The notes beneath the pieces were generated by a model. That model did not search any database and was not told where the DNA came from. It saw nothing but the letters and a program-made list of their open reading frames with translations. DNA of 64,000 nucleotides. Origin: Lacrimispora xylanisolvens (GTDB lineage: Bacteria; Bacillota; Clostridia; Lachnospirales; Lachnospiraceae). How positions within the stretch are numbered: position 1 is the first letter of the stretch; the number at the start of each line of letters is the position of its first letter. Shown here piece by piece: positions 16,506 to 24,887 of the stretch. The DNA is taken from contig NZ_PTJA01000014.1 of NCBI RefSeq assembly GCF_002934545.1, positions 116,760 through 180,759 on the forward strand. Direction: 5' to 3'. The translations under genes and the position numbers were made by a program.

Positions 16506-17315
16506 ATGAAATATCGTATAATAGTGCTTGATTTGGATGGGACGCTGACGAACCGGGATAAAGAAATCACGCCCAGAACAAAAGAAGCACTTTTTGAGTT
16601 GCAGCGCCAGGGCGGAGTGATTGTGCTGGCTTCCGGCCGCCCGACTTATGGAATCATGCCCATTGCAAAAGAATTAAAGCTTCATGAAACCGGCGGTTAT
16701 ATTTTATCCTTTAACGGAGGACGTATTATAGACTGTAAATCAGGAGAAACCATCTTTGCAAAGGAGCTGCCGGTATCTTCTAACCAGAAGATAATCCGGA
16801 TGGCGAAGGAGCACGGGGTTAATATCTTAACTTATGAAGATGATTTAATCATAACCGGGAATGCCAAAGATGAATATGTAGGCAAGGAATCTGCCGTGAA
16901 TAAACTGGAAGTCAGAGAAGTGGAAGATATGGAAGGCTATGTACAGTTTCCCGTAGTCAAATATCTGATGCTGGAAGAAGGGGACTATCTTGCCATGGTA
17001 GAACCCAAGGTGAAGGCTGCACTGGGACGTGATTACAGCGTGTACCGATCAGAACCTTACTTTCTGGAGATTCTTCCCAAAGGAATTGATAAAGCGGCAA
17101 GCCTGGAACGGCTTCTTACGCATCTTAACATGAGCAGGGAGGAGATGATTGCCTGCGGTGACGGATACAATGATTTGTCTATGATTGAGTACGCCGGACT
17201 TGGAGTGGCCATGGAAAATGCAGTTCTTCCAGTCCGAAAAGCAGCTGATTATGTGACTGCTTCCAACAATGATGACGGAATTGCTCTGGTAGTAGAAAAA
17301 TTTATGCTTTCCTGA
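16506..17315 (+). CDS. Cof-type HAD-IIB phosphatase
   Basis: A 269-residue HAD hydrolase. Motif I DLDGTL is at residues 9-14 (nucleophile Asp9). Motif II is VLASGRP, and a C2B cap follows (about 85-185). Motif III and IV residues are in KAASLERLL and GDGYNDLSMIEYAG. Such enzymes dephosphorylate sugar phosphates, flavin nucleotides or pyridoxal phosphate; the exact substrate is unknown. Ribosome site AGGTGA is 7 bases before the ATG. The 81-base gap to the next gene allows co-transcription with yerC. Confidence 0.92.
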   Translation: MKYRIIVLDLDGTLTNRDKEITPRTKEALFELQRQGGVIVLASGRPTYGIMPIAKELKLHETGGYILSFNGGRIIDCKSGETIFAKELPVSSNQKIIRMAKEHGVNILTYEDDLIITGNAKDEYVGKESAVNKLEVREVEDMEGYVQFPVVKYLMLEEGDYLAMVEPKVKAALGRDYSVYRSEPYFLEILPKGIDKAASLERLLTHLNMSREEMIACGDGYNDLSMIEYAGLGVAMENAVLPVRKAADYVTASNNDDGIALVVEKFMLS

Positions 17316-17395
17316 TACCACAGGGGTGGATTTTATAACGTTAATATGTTAAAATACAGATAGACCATAAGGAATAAAAAGGGGATAGATCTCAT

Positions 17396-17695
17396 ATGAA
17401 TAAAAAAATTAAGACAGATGCAGTTGATCATCTGTTTGAAGCAATTCTAACCTTAAAAACACCGGAGGAGTGCTATACGTTTTTTGAGGATGTGTGTACG
17501 GTGAATGAGCTGTTAAGCTTATCCCAGAGATACGAGGTAGCAAAGATGCTGCGGGAAGGCAGAACCTATCTGGAGATTGCAGAGAAGACCGGTGCATCCA
17601 CAGCGACCATCAGCCGTGTGAACCGTTCCTTAAATTACGGGAATGACGGTTATGATATGGTATTTAAGCGTCTGGAAGAGAAGAAAGAGATATAG
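17396..17695 (+). CDS. YerC/YecD family TrpR-related DNA-binding protein
   Basis: A 99-residue all-helical protein. The TrpR-like helix-turn-helix is at about residues 45-80 (SLSQRYEVAKMLREGRTYLE, then TGASTATISRVNRSL). This matches the YerC/YecD family in length and motif. These are small Firmicute regulators whose targets are poorly known. Downstream is a strong terminator, and the convergent DUF1836 gene begins its 3' end beyond it. Confidence 0.9.
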   Translation: MNKKIKTDAVDHLFEAILTLKTPEECYTFFEDVCTVNELLSLSQRYEVAKMLREGRTYLEIAEKTGASTATISRVNRSLNYGNDGYDMVFKRLEEKKEI

Positions 17696-17697
17696 AA

Positions 17698-17735
17698 AAC
17701 AGGGGACAAGTCCATACCGGTTCTTGTCCCCTGTT
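17698..17735. terminator. Bidirectional terminator
   Basis: A perfect 13-base inverted repeat (17698-17710 with 17723-17735, AACAGGGGACAAG) lies between the convergent stops of yerC and the DUF1836 gene. Confidence 0.85.
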
Positions 17736-17737
17736 CG

Positions 17738-18352
17738 TTATTTCTTCTTTTTTAAAGAAGGATCTTCTCTTAAATCGTCAATAAGCTGTTCGATCACCTG
17801 TTTTTTTACGTATACATCCAGTGACAGCTCGCAGATCCAGGAAAAGAGGCGTAAGTATTCCAGGTCATCACCCTCAATTCCTTTTTCCTCAAAGGTCTTG
17901 CTGGAATGCTGGTACTTTTCCAGTATGTCAGATTTAATACGTTCTAAATCAGAATCTTCCTGGGAAAATACTTCCTTATAGATTGCTTCCAATGGCATGC
18001 CGTCAGAAGGATTAAAGTGTTTTTCGGTAATTGGTCTGAAAAGCTGTTCAATATCATTAAAGGATAATAAATTTTTAAAATAGTAGATGAATATAAGCAG
18101 AAGAATATGTTCTTTCGTATATTTCTTTTTACTAGGAGCGGGAAGAAGATTATTCTTGGCATAATTGTTGATCATAGTCTTGGTTAAGACCTTATCATCC
18201 GGATAACGCTTTGTTTCACTTAAATGCTTATCCATAAACGTAGTGACCTGATCCATATATAAATCAATGTTTGGAATGGTTTCCGGCGAGATATAGTCAA
18301 GCCCATCCAAATGCTCTAAAATTTTTTGTAATCGTTCCTCGTTGGTTTTCAT
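17738..18352 (-). CDS. DUF1836 domain-containing protein
   Basis: A 204-residue soluble protein matching the DUF1836 family layout. The N-terminal helical part is YISPETIPNIDLYMDQVTTF, followed by KVLTKTMINNYAKNNLLPAP. That second segment resembles a MerR-type winged-helix recognition segment. A helical C-terminal half carries FKNLLSFNDI. A DNA-binding role is plausible but unproven. The ATG at 18352 follows GGAGGAC closely. An upstream in-frame start (18385) would place the ribosome site inside the gene. The product ends with a run of lysines. Confidence 0.85.
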   Translation of the reverse strand: MKTNEERLQKILEHLDGLDYISPETIPNIDLYMDQVTTFMDKHLSETKRYPDDKVLTKTMINNYAKNNLLPAPSKKKYTKEHILLLIFIYYFKNLLSFNDIEQLFRPITEKHFNPSDGMPLEAIYKEVFSQEDSDLERIKSDILEKYQHSSKTFEEKGIEGDDLEYLRLFSWICELSLDVYVKKQVIEQLIDDLREDPSLKKKK

Positions 18353-18490
18353 ATGTCCTCCGTTCTGCACGGGAAAGCTCCGCACATGTGATAATCCCCT
18401 TAGTCATATTATATAGTATTCAATACCAGATGACAAGGGGTAAAAACTCCACTTAAACTAAATATTTTTGAGCATACCAAAATAATTTTC

Positions 18491-18518
18491 TTGACTTTTG
18501 AAGAATGTGTGTTAATCT
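18491..18518 (+). promoter_or_regulatory. Promoter of ridA
   Basis: TTGACT (18491-18496), a 16-base spacer and TAATCT (18513-18518), about 40 bases before the ridA start. Confidence 0.6.
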
Positions 18519-18557
18519 AGAAATATCATTGAAATGAACGAAAGGAGATACATAATT

Positions 18558-18944
18558 ATGAAAAAAGTTTTGGCGACAGAAAAGGCTCCGGCAGCAATTG
18601 GTCCTTATTCTCAGGGTGTTTGCGGAGGCGATTATGTGTTCGTGTCCGGCCAGCTTCCCATTGATCCGGCAACTGGTGTATTTGCAGGTGAGGATATTGC
18701 ATCTCAGACAAGACAGTCTTTAACCAATATAAAGTCCATACTGGAGAGCGGTGGTTTATCCATGGATCAGGTGGTTAAAACAACGGTATTATTAAAGAAT
18801 ATCAATGATTTTGCAGCAATGAATGAAGTGTATGCAACCTTTTTTGAAGGAGAATGTCCAGCCAGAGCAGCATTTGGAGTGGCAGCTCTTCCAAAAGACG
18901 CTTTAGTGGAAATTGAAGCCATTGCATATTGCGGAGAATCATAA
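18558..18944 (+). CDS. ridA: RidA family enamine/imine deaminase
   Basis: A 128-residue protein with the full YjgF/YER057c/UK114 signature. It has IGPYSQGV near residue 17, [11 protein letters not shown], and the C-terminal [13 protein letters not shown], with an Arg in the CPARAAFGV segment for binding the substrate carboxylate. RidA hydrolyses reactive 2-aminoacrylate and related enamines released by PLP enzymes. The ATG at 18558 has AAAGGAGA upstream; an earlier ATG at 18534 lies before that ribosome site. It is monocistronic between a clear promoter and terminator. Confidence 0.94.
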   Translation: MKKVLATEKAPAAIGPYSQGVCGGDYVFVSGQLPIDPATGVFAGEDIASQTRQSLTNIKSILESGGLSMDQVVKTTVLLKNINDFAAMNEVYATFFEGECPARAAFGVAALPKDALVEIEAIAYCGES

Positions 18945-18965
18945 ATTGTATCAGATAAGCAGAAA

Positions 18966-18996
18966 GGGGATGCCGGTTAACTGGCATTCCCTATTT
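18966..18996 (+). terminator. Terminator after ridA
   Basis: GGGGATGCC (18966-18974) pairs with GGCATTCCC (18983-18991), followed by TATTTTAAA. Confidence 0.65.
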
Positions 18997-19078
18997 TAAA
19001 TTCAGGCAAATTTTCCCTTTCCGGGAATGCACGGGGGACAAGATGTAGAAATAAAGGACTTTTTGCGAAAGAAATGGG

Positions 19079-19106
19079 TTGCATATTGGCAGACTTATAT
19101 TATAAT
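19079..19106 (+). promoter_or_regulatory. Promoter of folC
   Basis: TTGCAT (19079-19084), a 16-base spacer and a perfect TATAAT (19101-19106). The predicted transcript start near 19113 lies beyond the TTG at 19110 that opens the longest frame, so translation must start downstream. Confidence 0.7.
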
Positions 19107-19169
19107 TAATTGAGGAAGCTGGATCAGTCCGTTTTCTATGAATTTAAGCAGGAAGTTGGTACTTTAAGG

Positions 19170-20495
19170 ATGAGATTTGAAGAAACGGCAGAGGAATATT
19201 TAAGCCGTATCCCGATGTGGGCGAAAAAGAAGAATTCACTGGAAGTGATCAGGACGTTTTTAAAAGAGATGGGAGAGCCTGATGAAACCATGAGAATCAT
19301 TCATGTTGCAGGGACCAATGGGAAAGGTTCTGTATGTGCTTTTTTGCAGTCTGTGTTCTTAAGTGCTGGATATAAAGTGGGTACATTTACATCCCCTCAT
19401 CTGATTGATATAAGAGAACGTTTTTGTGTAAATGGAGAGATGGCATCGGAATCAGCTTTTACAGACAGCTACCGGACAGTAAGATCACTTTCTGAACGGA
19501 TGTCAGAACAAGGATACTGCCATCCGTCTTATTTTGAATTTCTATTTTATATGGCTATGGATTTATTTCAGAAGTCGGGGGTTGATCTGGTTATACTGGA
19601 AGTTGGCTTAGGCGGAAGGCTTGACACAACCAATGTCATCCGTCATCCGCTGGTATCTGTTATCACCTCCGTCAGTCTGGATCATACGGAATATTTAGGT
19701 AATACAATAGAAAAGATCGCTTCTGAAAAGGCAGGTATAATTAAGAAGAATGTTCCGGTTGTGTTTGACGCAAATGACCAGATTGTTTCGGACGTGATCC
19801 GAAAAAGGGCTTTGGAGCAGGACGCACCTTATTTTGAAACGGACAGGCATTGTTACCAGATCACAGGATCAGAAAACAACGGCTTCCAGGTAGAAATGAA
19901 AGGGATAAAAGGGGAGGTATATCAGGTAATGATTCCTTCTCCAGCCAGATATCAGGTTATGAATGCCCTTCTCGCTTTGCGGGCAGTGGAAGTATCCGGA
20001 TTACTGGGAGATATGAGACTGAATAAAGCAAGGGAACAGATCAGGACAGGCTTTTTAAAAATGCGCTGGCCTGCCAGAATGGAAGAAGTCCAGCCAGACG
20101 TATTTTTGGATGGGGCTCATAATCCAGGGGGAATGGAAGAATTTGTAAAGACTGGGTCTGAACTGTGTGCAGACAGGAAAAAAAGGGCGAATCTTTTGTT
20201 TTCTGCCGTTTCCGATAAGAATTATCACGAAATGATAAGATTGATCGCAGCCAGTCTGCCACTGGATGAAGTGGCAGTGACCCATATAGATTCCGACAGA
20301 GGTATTAAGACAGAGACAGCCTTACATGAGTTTGAAGAAGTAACTCACTGCGAAATAACAGGATATCAAAACACAGAGGATGCATTGCTTTCTATGCTTC
20401 ATAAACAGGATGAGGATCATCTGCTGTTTTGTGTAGGTTCACTCTATTTAATGGGTGAGATAAAAGCCGTTTTAAGGAGGATTAAACATGATTGA
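19170..20495 (+). CDS. folC: Bifunctional folylpolyglutamate synthase / dihydrofolate synthase
   Basis: A Mur-ligase-like ATP-dependent enzyme of 441 residues from the ATG at 19170. It carries the P-loop VAGTNGKGSVCAFLQ, the FTSPHLIDIRERF folate loop, the VILEVGLGGRLDTTN segment and the DHTEYLG motif. The C-terminal ligase domain contains DGAHNPGGM. It adds glutamate to dihydropteroate and to folates. The promoter at 19079-19106 would start transcription at about 19113, so the longer TTG start at 19110 is unlikely. It overlaps the next small ORF by 8 bases, which indicates translational coupling. Confidence 0.93.
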   Translation: MRFEETAEEYLSRIPMWAKKKNSLEVIRTFLKEMGEPDETMRIIHVAGTNGKGSVCAFLQSVFLSAGYKVGTFTSPHLIDIRERFCVNGEMASESAFTDSYRTVRSLSERMSEQGYCHPSYFEFLFYMAMDLFQKSGVDLVILEVGLGGRLDTTNVIRHPLVSVITSVSLDHTEYLGNTIEKIASEKAGIIKKNVPVVFDANDQIVSDVIRKRALEQDAPYFETDRHCYQITGSENNGFQVEMKGIKGEVYQVMIPSPARYQVMNALLALRAVEVSGLLGDMRLNKAREQIRTGFLKMRWPARMEEVQPDVFLDGAHNPGGMEEFVKTGSELCADRKKRANLLFSAVSDKNYHEMIRLIAASLPLDEVAVTHIDSDRGIKTETALHEFEEVTHCEITGYQNTEDALLSMLHKQDEDHLLFCVGSLYLMGEIKAVLRRIKHD

Positions 20496-20628
20496 TTTTG
20501 ATTCTGAGATTAAGGACTACAGGCCAAGCCTGGAGGTCGATGCAGTTGAAGATGCCATTGTAAGAAGTGATTTAACCGATATGAATGATCTTATGATGAA
20601 TCTGATTAAAGAAGTCAGCAAGGAATAG
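20488..20628 (+). CDS. Small acidic protein (46 aa) coupled to folC
   Basis: The ATG at 20488 lies inside the last codons of folC, with an AAGGAGG ribosome site 7 bases upstream. The product begins MIDFDSEIKDYRPSLEVDA and ends LMMNLIKEVSKE. It is strongly acidic, has no membrane segment, and is likely helical at both ends. It sits in the same run as the following TPR membrane protein gene (11-base gap). No family is recognised. The overlap and ribosome site are the evidence that it is translated. Confidence 0.65.
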   Translation: MIDFDSEIKDYRPSLEVDAVEDAIVRSDLTDMNDLMMNLIKEVSKE

Positions 20629-20639
20629 GCGGATAAAAT

Positions 20640-21956
20640 ATGGATTATGAACGAAGAATCCGGGTGATTGCAAACAGCTATTATAATATGGGACTGGAGA
20701 AGGCCAGGCTAAGAGATTTAACCGGATCAGTTGATTGTTTAAAAAAGTGTCTTCATTTTAATAAATATATGACAGATGCAAGGAATCTTCTTGGTCTCAT
20801 CTACTATGAGGTAGGAGAGGTGGGAGATGCACTGGTTCAATGGGTTATCAGTAAGAATTTACAGTCTGAGGATAACCGGGCCGATTACTACCTGGAAGTG
20901 ATTCAGAAGAAAAAGGGCACCATGGATCTGGAGCGGAGGGCAGTGCGCCGGTTTAATCAGGCTCTGGCTTACGTCAAAAGCGAAAGTGAGGATCTGGCCA
21001 TTCTGCAGCTTAATAAAGCCGTGGAGGACAAGCCCAATTATGTAAAAGCCCAGCTTTTATTTGCACTCCTGTACATCGTCAGGGAGGATTACCAGAAAGC
21101 CGGGAAAGCAGTAAATAAGGTGCTTCAAATTGATCATAATCATCCGAAAGCACTTTATTATAAATCAATTATGAAAGAAACCGGTACCAGGGTTAAGCCA
21201 GAACGGGAACCGGAAAAAAGAAAACTAAAGAACGTGGTTTCCCACAGGCAGATGCAGGATGATGATGTGATTATCCCGCCAAGCTATAAGGAAAACACCA
21301 GGGATCAGGCGGTTTTAAACATACTGGCAGGACTTTTGCTGGGAGCCGCAGTGGTGTTCTTTATGGTTATGCCGGCGAACACCAAATCCATTAACGATAA
21401 CCACAACAAAGAGATGTTAAAATACAGCGAGCAATTAAGCCAGGCCAATCAAAAGGCGGATCTTTTGACCCAGCAGCTTAATACTCTGGAATCAGAAAAG
21501 AAGACAGCAGAGGATTCCCTGGCATCCTTAACCAATAACTCTGACAGCGTTCTGGCTCAGTATCAGTCGGTTATCGGTATTTTACAGGCATATAAAAAGG
21601 ATGATTTTCCGTCTGCCGTCAAAATCTATGCAGATCTCAATCCCGGGCTGATTGCTTCCGCAGATGTTCAGGCGATTATTGTTGAGATAAAAAAGGATAT
21701 GGCACAGAAGGGCTGCCCCATTTTAGAGAGTCTGGGTGATAAAGCCATGGAAGCAGGGGACAGTCAGTCCGCCCTTAATTATTATGCAAAATGTATTGAG
21801 TTAAAACCAGACAGCTGGCAGGCGAAGTTTAAGACTGCCGTTATCTACAAGGGAATGGATCAGAAGGATCAGGCCAATGGTTTGTTTTCTGATATCATAA
21901 ATAACAGCAAAGACGAAACGTTATCTGCTAAGGCGAAAACAGAACGAGGTTTTTAA
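20640..21956 (+). CDS. TPR repeat protein with one membrane anchor
   Basis: A 438-residue protein. The N-terminal half carries tetratricopeptide-like repeats (about 10-175; for example SVDCLKKCLHFNKYMTDARN and AVEDKPNYVKAQLLFALLYI). A basic linker precedes one transmembrane helix (about 222-244, ILAGLLLGAAVVFFMVMP). A coiled coil (about 255-300) and a further TPR pair (about 365-435, GDSQSALNYYAKCIELKPDS) follow. The TPR domains therefore lie on opposite sides of the membrane. It likely scaffolds an envelope complex, but the partner is unknown. It lies directly downstream of the folC-coupled ORF. Confidence 0.8.
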   Translation: MDYERRIRVIANSYYNMGLEKARLRDLTGSVDCLKKCLHFNKYMTDARNLLGLIYYEVGEVGDALVQWVISKNLQSEDNRADYYLEVIQKKKGTMDLERRAVRRFNQALAYVKSESEDLAILQLNKAVEDKPNYVKAQLLFALLYIVREDYQKAGKAVNKVLQIDHNHPKALYYKSIMKETGTRVKPEREPEKRKLKNVVSHRQMQDDDVIIPPSYKENTRDQAVLNILAGLLLGAAVVFFMVMPANTKSINDNHNKEMLKYSEQLSQANQKADLLTQQLNTLESEKKTAEDSLASLTNNSDSVLAQYQSVIGILQAYKKDDFPSAVKIYADLNPGLIASADVQAIIVEIKKDMAQKGCPILESLGDKAMEAGDSQSALNYYAKCIELKPDSWQAKFKTAVIYKGMDQKDQANGLFSDIINNSKDETLSAKAKTERGF

Positions 21957-21968
21957 TGGCAGAATTCG

Positions 21969-22012
21969 AAAAGACACTACAGAAGAAACATATTTTTGTG
22001 GTGTCTTTTTTT
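21969..22012 (+). terminator. Terminator before the spoIIA operon
   Basis: AAAAGACACTACA (21969-21981) pairs with TGTGGTGTCTTTT (21997-22009) and runs into TTTTTTT. It separates the folC run from spoIIAA. Confidence 0.8.
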
Positions 22013-22095
22013 ATTCACCCGGATTATTTTTCGGTATAAAAAACACTCTTCTCTGGTATTACGGACAGACAATAAGAAATGGAGGAGTATTGCAT

Positions 22096-22437
22096 ATGAA
22101 TCAACCACACTTTACGTATGAGGCAGAAGGTCATACATTAATCGTTCATCTGCCGGAGGAACTGGATCATCATAACTGTTCCGGGTTAAAATATGAAACA
22201 GATTTAATCCTTTCCGAGAATTATATCCGCCGTATTATATTCGATTTTTCCAGAACAAGATTTATGGATTCCTCCGGAATCGGAATCCTGCTTAACCGTT
22301 ACAAGCAGATGGCATTAAGCGGAGGAAGTGTAGCCATTTACGGTGCGGGATCTCAGGCTCTCCGCATTTTAAAAATGGGAGGAATTTTAAAATTAATGAA
22401 ATTATATGACTCTAAGGAAGCAGCAGTCACAGGTTGA
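22096..22437 (+). CDS. spoIIAA: Anti-sigma-F factor antagonist
   Basis: A 113-residue STAS-domain protein. The phosphorylatable serine lies in the FMDSSGIGILLNRYK motif at about residues 57-71. Unphosphorylated SpoIIAA binds SpoIIAB and frees sigma F in the forespore; SpoIIAB inactivates it by phosphorylating that serine. The ATG at 22096 has TGGAGGAG 8 bases upstream. It is the first gene of the spoIIA-spoVA run. I saw no clear sigma-H promoter in the 84 bases before it. Confidence 0.96.
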   Translation: MNQPHFTYEAEGHTLIVHLPEELDHHNCSGLKYETDLILSENYIRRIIFDFSRTRFMDSSGIGILLNRYKQMALSGGSVAIYGAGSQALRILKMGGILKLMKLYDSKEAAVTG

Positions 22438-22447
22438 GGAGGAACAT

Positions 22448-22882
22448 ATGTCAGAACAAAACAAACCAGAAATTCTGAAAATGGAATTGGAAGCCCTGTC
22501 CCAAAATGAAGAATTTGCCAGAGTAGCAGTAGCCGTTTTTATGGCCAGACTGGATCCTACCCTGGAGGAGGTGGAGGATGTGAAAACGGCTGTCTCAGAG
22601 GCAGTCACAAACGCAGTCATCCATGGATATCAGGGGAAGGGAGGAATCATCTACATAGAAGTGACGGTTGAGGGACAGGAACTGACTGTTTCCGTCAGGG
22701 ATACAGGAATTGGGATTACGGATATTAAACAGGCGATGGAACCCATGTTTACCACGGATCCTGATGGAGTCCGGTCTGGTATGGGATTCTCTTTTATGGA
22801 AGCATTTATGGATCAGGTGGAAGTTAAATCAGAGCCAGATAAGGGAACTGCGGTGATTATGAAAAAGAAGATTAGCAGGTGA
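22448..22882 (+). CDS. spoIIAB: Anti-sigma-F factor (serine kinase)
   Basis: A 144-residue GHKL-fold kinase. The N box is EAVTNAVIHGYQG (about 53-65) and the G1 box DTGIGITD (about 88-95). The G2-like region is SGMGFSFMEAFMD. It binds sigma F and phosphorylates SpoIIAA. The ATG at 22448 follows GAGGAGGAAC and lies 10 bases after the spoIIAA stop. The longer upstream frame would overlap spoIIAA and lacks a ribosome site. Confidence 0.96.
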   Translation: MSEQNKPEILKMELEALSQNEEFARVAVAVFMARLDPTLEEVEDVKTAVSEAVTNAVIHGYQGKGGIIYIEVTVEGQELTVSVRDTGIGITDIKQAMEPMFTTDPDGVRSGMGFSFMEAFMDQVEVKSEPDKGTAVIMKKKISR

Positions 22883-22887
22883 GCCCT

Positions 22888-23601
22888 ATGGATGAGACCA
22901 TGAGATTGATACAAATGGCTCACGATGGAGATAAAGCGGCAAGAGACCGGCTTGTGACCGAGAATTTCGGTTTGATCTGGAGTATTGTGCGCAGATTTAC
23001 AGGGCGTGGTTATGAGCCTGAGGATTTATTTCAGATTGGAAGCATTGGTTTAATGAAAGCCATCGATAAATTTGATTTATCCTATGAAGTCAAGTTTTCC
23101 ACCTATGCAGTTCCAATGATAACCGGAGAGATCAAACGTTTTTTAAGAGATGACGGAATCATAAAAGTCAGCCGGTCCATTAAGGAAATGGGAATGAAGG
23201 TAAAAAATGTGCGGGAGGAGCTGGTTTACCGATTTGGAAGAGAGCCTACGGTAGAAGAGATTGCAGGAGAAATCGGGGCCAGTAAAGAAGAAGTGGCAGC
23301 TTCCATAGAAGCTGGAGCTGAGGTGGAATCGTTATATCGTTCTGTCAATAAAAATGACGAAAACAGTCTGCTTCTGATTGATAAAATAGAAGAAGAAAGT
23401 TCTGCACAGGAAGAATTGTTAAACCGTATGGTGCTTCGGGAATTGTTAACCGATTTATCGGATAAGGACAGGGAAATTATTATACGACGGTATTATTACA
23501 ACGAGACCCAGAGTCAGATTGCGGATAAGCTTGGCATTTCTCAGGTTCAGGTTTCCAGGCTGGAAAAAAAGATTTTAAAACAGATGCGCGAAAAATTATA
23601 G
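22888..23601 (+). CDS. sigF: RNA polymerase sporulation sigma factor F
   Basis: A 237-residue sigma-70 family factor. Region 2 holds DLFQIGSIGLMKAIDKFD and FSTYAVPMITGEIKRFLRDD. Region 3 is around VSRSIKEMG, and region 4 (SQIADKLGISQVQVSRLEKK) is at the C-terminus. It directs early forespore transcription. The ATG at 22888 is preferred (AGGTGAG just upstream); a GTG at 22879 overlapping the spoIIAB stop is possible. Gene order spoIIAA-spoIIAB-sigF is the classical spoIIA operon. Confidence 0.96.
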   Translation: MDETMRLIQMAHDGDKAARDRLVTENFGLIWSIVRRFTGRGYEPEDLFQIGSIGLMKAIDKFDLSYEVKFSTYAVPMITGEIKRFLRDDGIIKVSRSIKEMGMKVKNVREELVYRFGREPTVEEIAGEIGASKEEVAASIEAGAEVESLYRSVNKNDENSLLLIDKIEEESSAQEELLNRMVLRELLTDLSDKDREIIIRRYYYNETQSQIADKLGISQVQVSRLEKKILKQMREKL

Positions 23602-23664
23602 AATAAAAAATTTCATACGGCTCATACTAATTTTGAAAAACCAGAGAAAAGGATGTGAGCATGT

Positions 23665-23823
23665 ATGGAATCCATGAAACATAAGCTAGTCATGACGCTA
23701 CTGGTCATATGCTTAATTGCAATCGCAGCTGCAATCTGGTATATGATCGCCGTTATGCCCGATGGGACTCAAAAGGAGGGAACACTTGTTGAGGCCGCTC
23801 CCAGATGGGAGATGGTTGCATGA
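23665..23823 (+). CDS. Small membrane protein (52 aa) between sigF and spoVAA
   Basis: A 52-codon frame begins MESMKHKLVMTLLVICLIAI. It has one transmembrane helix (about residues 8-31) and a short outer tail rich in Glu, Pro and Trp. GGATGTGAG lies 5 to 10 bases upstream. Its TGA stop overlaps the ATG of spoVAA (ATGA at 23820-23823), the classical sign of translational coupling. The position in the operon points to a spore role. The product is not recognised by motif. Confidence 0.65.
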   Translation: MESMKHKLVMTLLVICLIAIAAAIWYMIAVMPDGTQKEGTLVEAAPRWEMVA

Positions 23824-24446
23824 GTAAGACCGTATATTTAAACATCAGTGAAATTACAGAGGTACACCACAAGGAAGTGCAGCTGAAAGATGTAGCTGAT
23901 GTCTATTGTGACGATTCTGCCGTTATGAATAAGTGTAATGCACTGCGGATTAAAACCATTCATTCGGATCGTAACAAACGATATATTGAGAGCACACTTG
24001 ATGTGATTAAAAAGCTGGTGGAAATGGACCCGGCTATTTCCGTCAATAACGTGGGCAAGGTTGATTATATCATTGATTACCACAGACCCAAATCTCCAAA
24101 CTGGGTGTGGCAGTGGATAAAAACTATTTTTGTCTGCGTGATTTGTTACTGCGGTGCAGCTTTTGCAATTATGACATTTAATAACGATGTAAGCGTTACC
24201 GATGTATTCAAGGAAATTTATAAGATTATTATGAGAGAGGAATCCAATGGTTTTACAATTCTGGAAGTCAGTTATTCGGTTGGACTGGCAGTTGGAATTG
24301 TTGGATTTTTTAATCATTTTGCAAAAATCAAGATCAATACCGATCCGACCCCACTGGAGGTGGAAATGCGTCTTTATGAAGATAATATCAGCAAAACCCT
24401 GATCCAGAATGAAGGGAGAAAGGAGTCTGATATCGATGCTTCTTAA
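23820..24446 (+). CDS. spoVAA: Stage V sporulation protein AA
   Basis: A 208-residue protein with a soluble N-terminal domain (about 1-95, beginning MSKTVYLNISEITEVH and containing VQLKDVADVYC). Two transmembrane segments follow (about 100-120 and 152-170). This matches SpoVAA, a subunit of the inner-forespore-membrane channel that imports and releases Ca-dipicolinic acid. The start is fixed by the ATGA overlap with the previous ORF. Its 3' end overlaps spoVAB by 11 bases. Confidence 0.92.
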   Translation: MSKTVYLNISEITEVHHKEVQLKDVADVYCDDSAVMNKCNALRIKTIHSDRNKRYIESTLDVIKKLVEMDPAISVNNVGKVDYIIDYHRPKSPNWVWQWIKTIFVCVICYCGAAFAIMTFNNDVSVTDVFKEIYKIIMREESNGFTILEVSYSVGLAVGIVGFFNHFAKIKINTDPTPLEVEMRLYEDNISKTLIQNEGRKESDIDAS

Positions 24447-24861
24447 AGAGGTGTTGCTATGCTTTGTCGGATTAAGCGCTGGCGGCATCATAGCAGCCGG
24501 CGTTTTTGCCTTTTTGGCAATTATTGGAGTGTTTCCCCGCCTGATTGGATTTACTCATACAAAGAAACACATTATGCTGTATGAGTCATGTATCATTCTT
24601 GGTGGTGTGCTTGGAAATATCGGTGATATTTACGAAACACCCATTGGATTTGGAGGTAATATATTTTTAGGCGTCTTTGGACTTGCTGTGGGAATATTTA
24701 TCGGCTGCCTGGTGATGTCTCTTGCAGAAACGTTGAAAGCGCTTCCTGCTATCAGCAGAAGAATTAATCTGGGCGTTGGACTGCAATATATCATTTTGTC
24801 CATCGCCCTTGGAAAACTGACCGGTTCCCTGGTGTTTTTTGCAGAACGCATCGGACAATAA
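24436..24861 (+). CDS. spoVAB: Stage V sporulation protein AB
   Basis: A 141-residue polytopic membrane protein with four hydrophobic segments (for example LCFVGLSAGGIIAAGVFAFL near the start). The central motif GGVLGNIGDIYETPIGFGG is typical of SpoVAB. The ATG at 24436 lies inside the end of spoVAA with GGAG about 12 bases upstream. A longer frame beginning at 24409 has no ribosome site. Part of the DPA channel operon. Confidence 0.9.
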   Translation: MLLKEVLLCFVGLSAGGIIAAGVFAFLAIIGVFPRLIGFTHTKKHIMLYESCIILGGVLGNIGDIYETPIGFGGNIFLGVFGLAVGIFIGCLVMSLAETLKALPAISRRINLGVGLQYIILSIALGKLTGSLVFFAERIGQ

Positions 24862-24887
24862 CAGCTTTTTACAGAATGGAGGAAAAA

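Noticed and set aside
19110..19169. N-terminal extension of FolC from a TTG start
   Set aside because: The promoter -10 box at 19101-19106 puts the transcript start after this TTG, and the family start fits the ATG at 19170.
22013..22095. Sigma-H or Spo0A site upstream of spoIIAA
   Set aside because: I could not find a sigma-H -35/-10 pair or a TGTCGAA box that I would defend by eye.
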